Assembly: GCA_002720285.1 (NCBI GenBank)
Contig: PBHT01000052.1
Coordinates: 1-14,637 of the forward strand
Origin: Acidobacteriota bacterium
GTDB taxonomy: Bacteria; Acidobacteriota; Vicinamibacteria; Vicinamibacterales; UBA823
Reading direction: 5' to 3'
DNA length: 14,637 nt
Shown here: positions 13,695 through 14,637 of the stretch, in pieces
Layout of the letters: each line of letters begins with the position of its first letter
How positions within the stretch are numbered: position 1 is the stretch's first letter
Made by a program: the position numbers and the translations under genes
Notes under the pieces: model-generated
The model's input: the letters and a program-made list of their open reading frames with translations, nothing else
Databases searched by the model: none
What the model was told of the DNA's origin: nothing

Positions 13695-14637
13695 GTGTCT
13701 GCGACGCGTGAAGAACAATTTTCTCGGTATCAAGATTTAATTAAGCGGGCTAAGGATTTGCGGGGTTATCTTTGACGCTGCTAGTTCAGCAGGCGAACTC
13801 GCTAAGTTGGAATCCCAGGCGGCCGCGCCAGACTTTTGGAAGGACCAGATGGCGGCCCAACGTGTGCTTCAGCGCCAGCGGAGGCTCAAGGATGATCGTG
13901 TGCTCGTCGACTCACTACAGCAGCGTAGCGAGGATCTCTCGGTACTAATTGACTGGGCCGAGCAAGGTGAGCTTGTTGATGATGACCTAACCCGAGCTCT
14001 CGATGAGTTGAACGCTGAGGTTGAGGCCGCTGAGATAAAGCGGATGCTAGGTGGCGAGCACGATCGTAAGAGTGCCATTCTTACAATTCATCCAGGTGCT
14101 GGCGGTACTGAATCCCAGGATTGGGCTGAGATGCTGCTCCGACTCTATCTGCGTTGGACTGAGCAGCGTGGATTCAAACGCGAAGTAATCGACCTCCAAC
14201 CGGGCGACGAAGCTGGGATCAAAAGCGTTACATTGACGGTAAACGGTGATTATGCCTACGGCCTGCTACTGGCCGAAGCCGGTGTGCATCGACTTGTGCG
14301 GATCTCTCCGTACGACCAGGCAGGCCGTCGACATACTTCGTTCGCCTCTGTTTTTGTCTGGCCTGAATTACCCGATGACGTTGAGGTCGAGATCGATGAC
14401 AAGGACCTTCGTATTGACACCTATCGTTCAAGTGGCGCCGGTGGTCAGCACGTGAACGTGACTGATTCCGCTGTACGAATCACCCACATTCCAACTGGTA
14501 TTGTTGTTTCGTGTCAGAACGAACGGTCGCAGCATCGAAACCGTGACTCGGCCATGAAGGTATTGCGCGCGCGACTTTACGATATGAAGTTAAAAGAACA
14601 GCAAGCTAAACTGGAACAAATAGGTGGAGAGAAAAAA
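13695..14637 (+). CDS. prfB: Peptide chain release factor 2, made by +1 frameshift; 3' end outside window
   Basis: Recognises UGA and UAA stop codons and triggers peptide release. GTG 13695 opens a 26-codon zero-frame ORF ending in LRGYL then TGA (13773-13775); shifting +1 at CTT gives GAC and an open frame of 288 codons to the window end. The AGAGGGAG ribosome-binding site is at 13682-13689, and the lnt stop is 18 nt upstream of the GTG. Seen in order: the helical N-terminal domain, [19 protein letters not shown], the stop-codon-reading tripeptide SPY (14305-14313; SPF is usual for RF2), [16 protein letters not shown], and the peptidyl-transferase GGQ at 14440-14448 in [10 protein letters not shown]. 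About 50 C-terminal residues are missing by comparison with the ~365-aa family length. Expression should be autoregulated: scarce RF2 lets the ribosome pause at the TGA and shift. Confidence 0.96.
13762..13776 (+). promoter_or_regulatory. Programmed +1 frameshift site of prfB
   Basis: The slippery CTT (13770-13772), TGA (13773-13775) and following C (13776) match the canonical CTT-TGA-C. The preceding codons CGG GGT TAT compare with AGG GGG TAT in E. coli. The internal Shine-Dalgarno is therefore reduced to GGGG (13762-13765), with its last G replaced by T. The peptide context RGYL/D is preserved. Confidence 0.92.

Noticed and set aside
13695..13775. prfB as a pseudogene with a premature TGA
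   Set aside because: The TGA is in the canonical CTT-TGA-C recoding context, the +1 frame is intact for 288 codons, and both GGQ and the tripeptide motif are present.
1..14637. CRISPR arrays, insertion sequences or phage genes
   Set aside because: No regularly spaced direct repeats, transposase, integrase or terminal inverted repeats were seen; coding is continuous housekeeping.

Overview
The window is a gene-dense bacterial chromosome segment of moderate G+C (about 53-55% by eye). Essentially every base outside one 176-bp divergent spacer is coding. All the genes are housekeeping or cell-envelope genes. No mobile element, CRISPR array, rRNA or tRNA is visible. The gene styles resemble Acidobacteriota, possibly the class Vicinamibacteria: an ArgRS of about 670 aa with a GRKG-type loop, an NfeD/stomatin pair followed by a SPOR protein, Lnt and prfB, and a TrmA-family methyltransferase with a reduced Fe-S cysteine set. 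This placement is inference from memory and is only moderately confident.

Layout. (1) Positions 1-6588, plus strand: a tightly packed run, valS (5' part missing) - nadC - birA - coaX - an unrecognised 233-aa protein - a TrmA/RlmD-family rRNA/tRNA m5U methyltransferase. Junctions are 1-4 nt overlaps or zero gap, except 39 nt before coaX, so this is probably one transcript. It combines valyl-tRNA charging with the making or use of three cofactors: NAD (nadC), biotin (birA) and CoA (coaX). (2) Positions 6597-9250, minus strand: mobA then argS, 11 nt apart, convergent with the methyltransferase gene. (3) Positions 9251-9426: a divergent intergenic region with a TTGACA-17 bp-TAGCTT promoter-like element, a perfect 8-bp inverted repeat centred on the -10 element, and a separate 13-bp palindrome. 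(4) Positions 9427-14637, plus strand: nfeD-type membrane protease, stomatin/SPFH protein, SPOR-domain membrane protein, lnt and prfB. This is an envelope and membrane-quality operon ending in the RF2 gene, which runs off the window.

The most notable points are as follows. The first ~30 codons of the valS reading frame do not look like ValRS at all but like the PCGxC zinc-site segment of a cytidine deaminase, joined in frame at a short shared GDVAVAV stretch; this is probably a contig-end chimera, less likely a natural fusion. prfB carries the programmed +1 frameshift site (CTT TGA C) with a weakened internal Shine-Dalgarno, and its stop-codon-reading tripeptide is SPY instead of SPF. lnt has clear family homology upstream of its first ATG/GTG/TTG codon, implying a CTG or ATT start overlapping or abutting the SPOR gene. 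The methyltransferase lacks one of the four usual Fe-S cysteines. I found no convincing undescribed multi-gene system; the unrecognised protein at 4573-5274 is the only gene without an assignable function.
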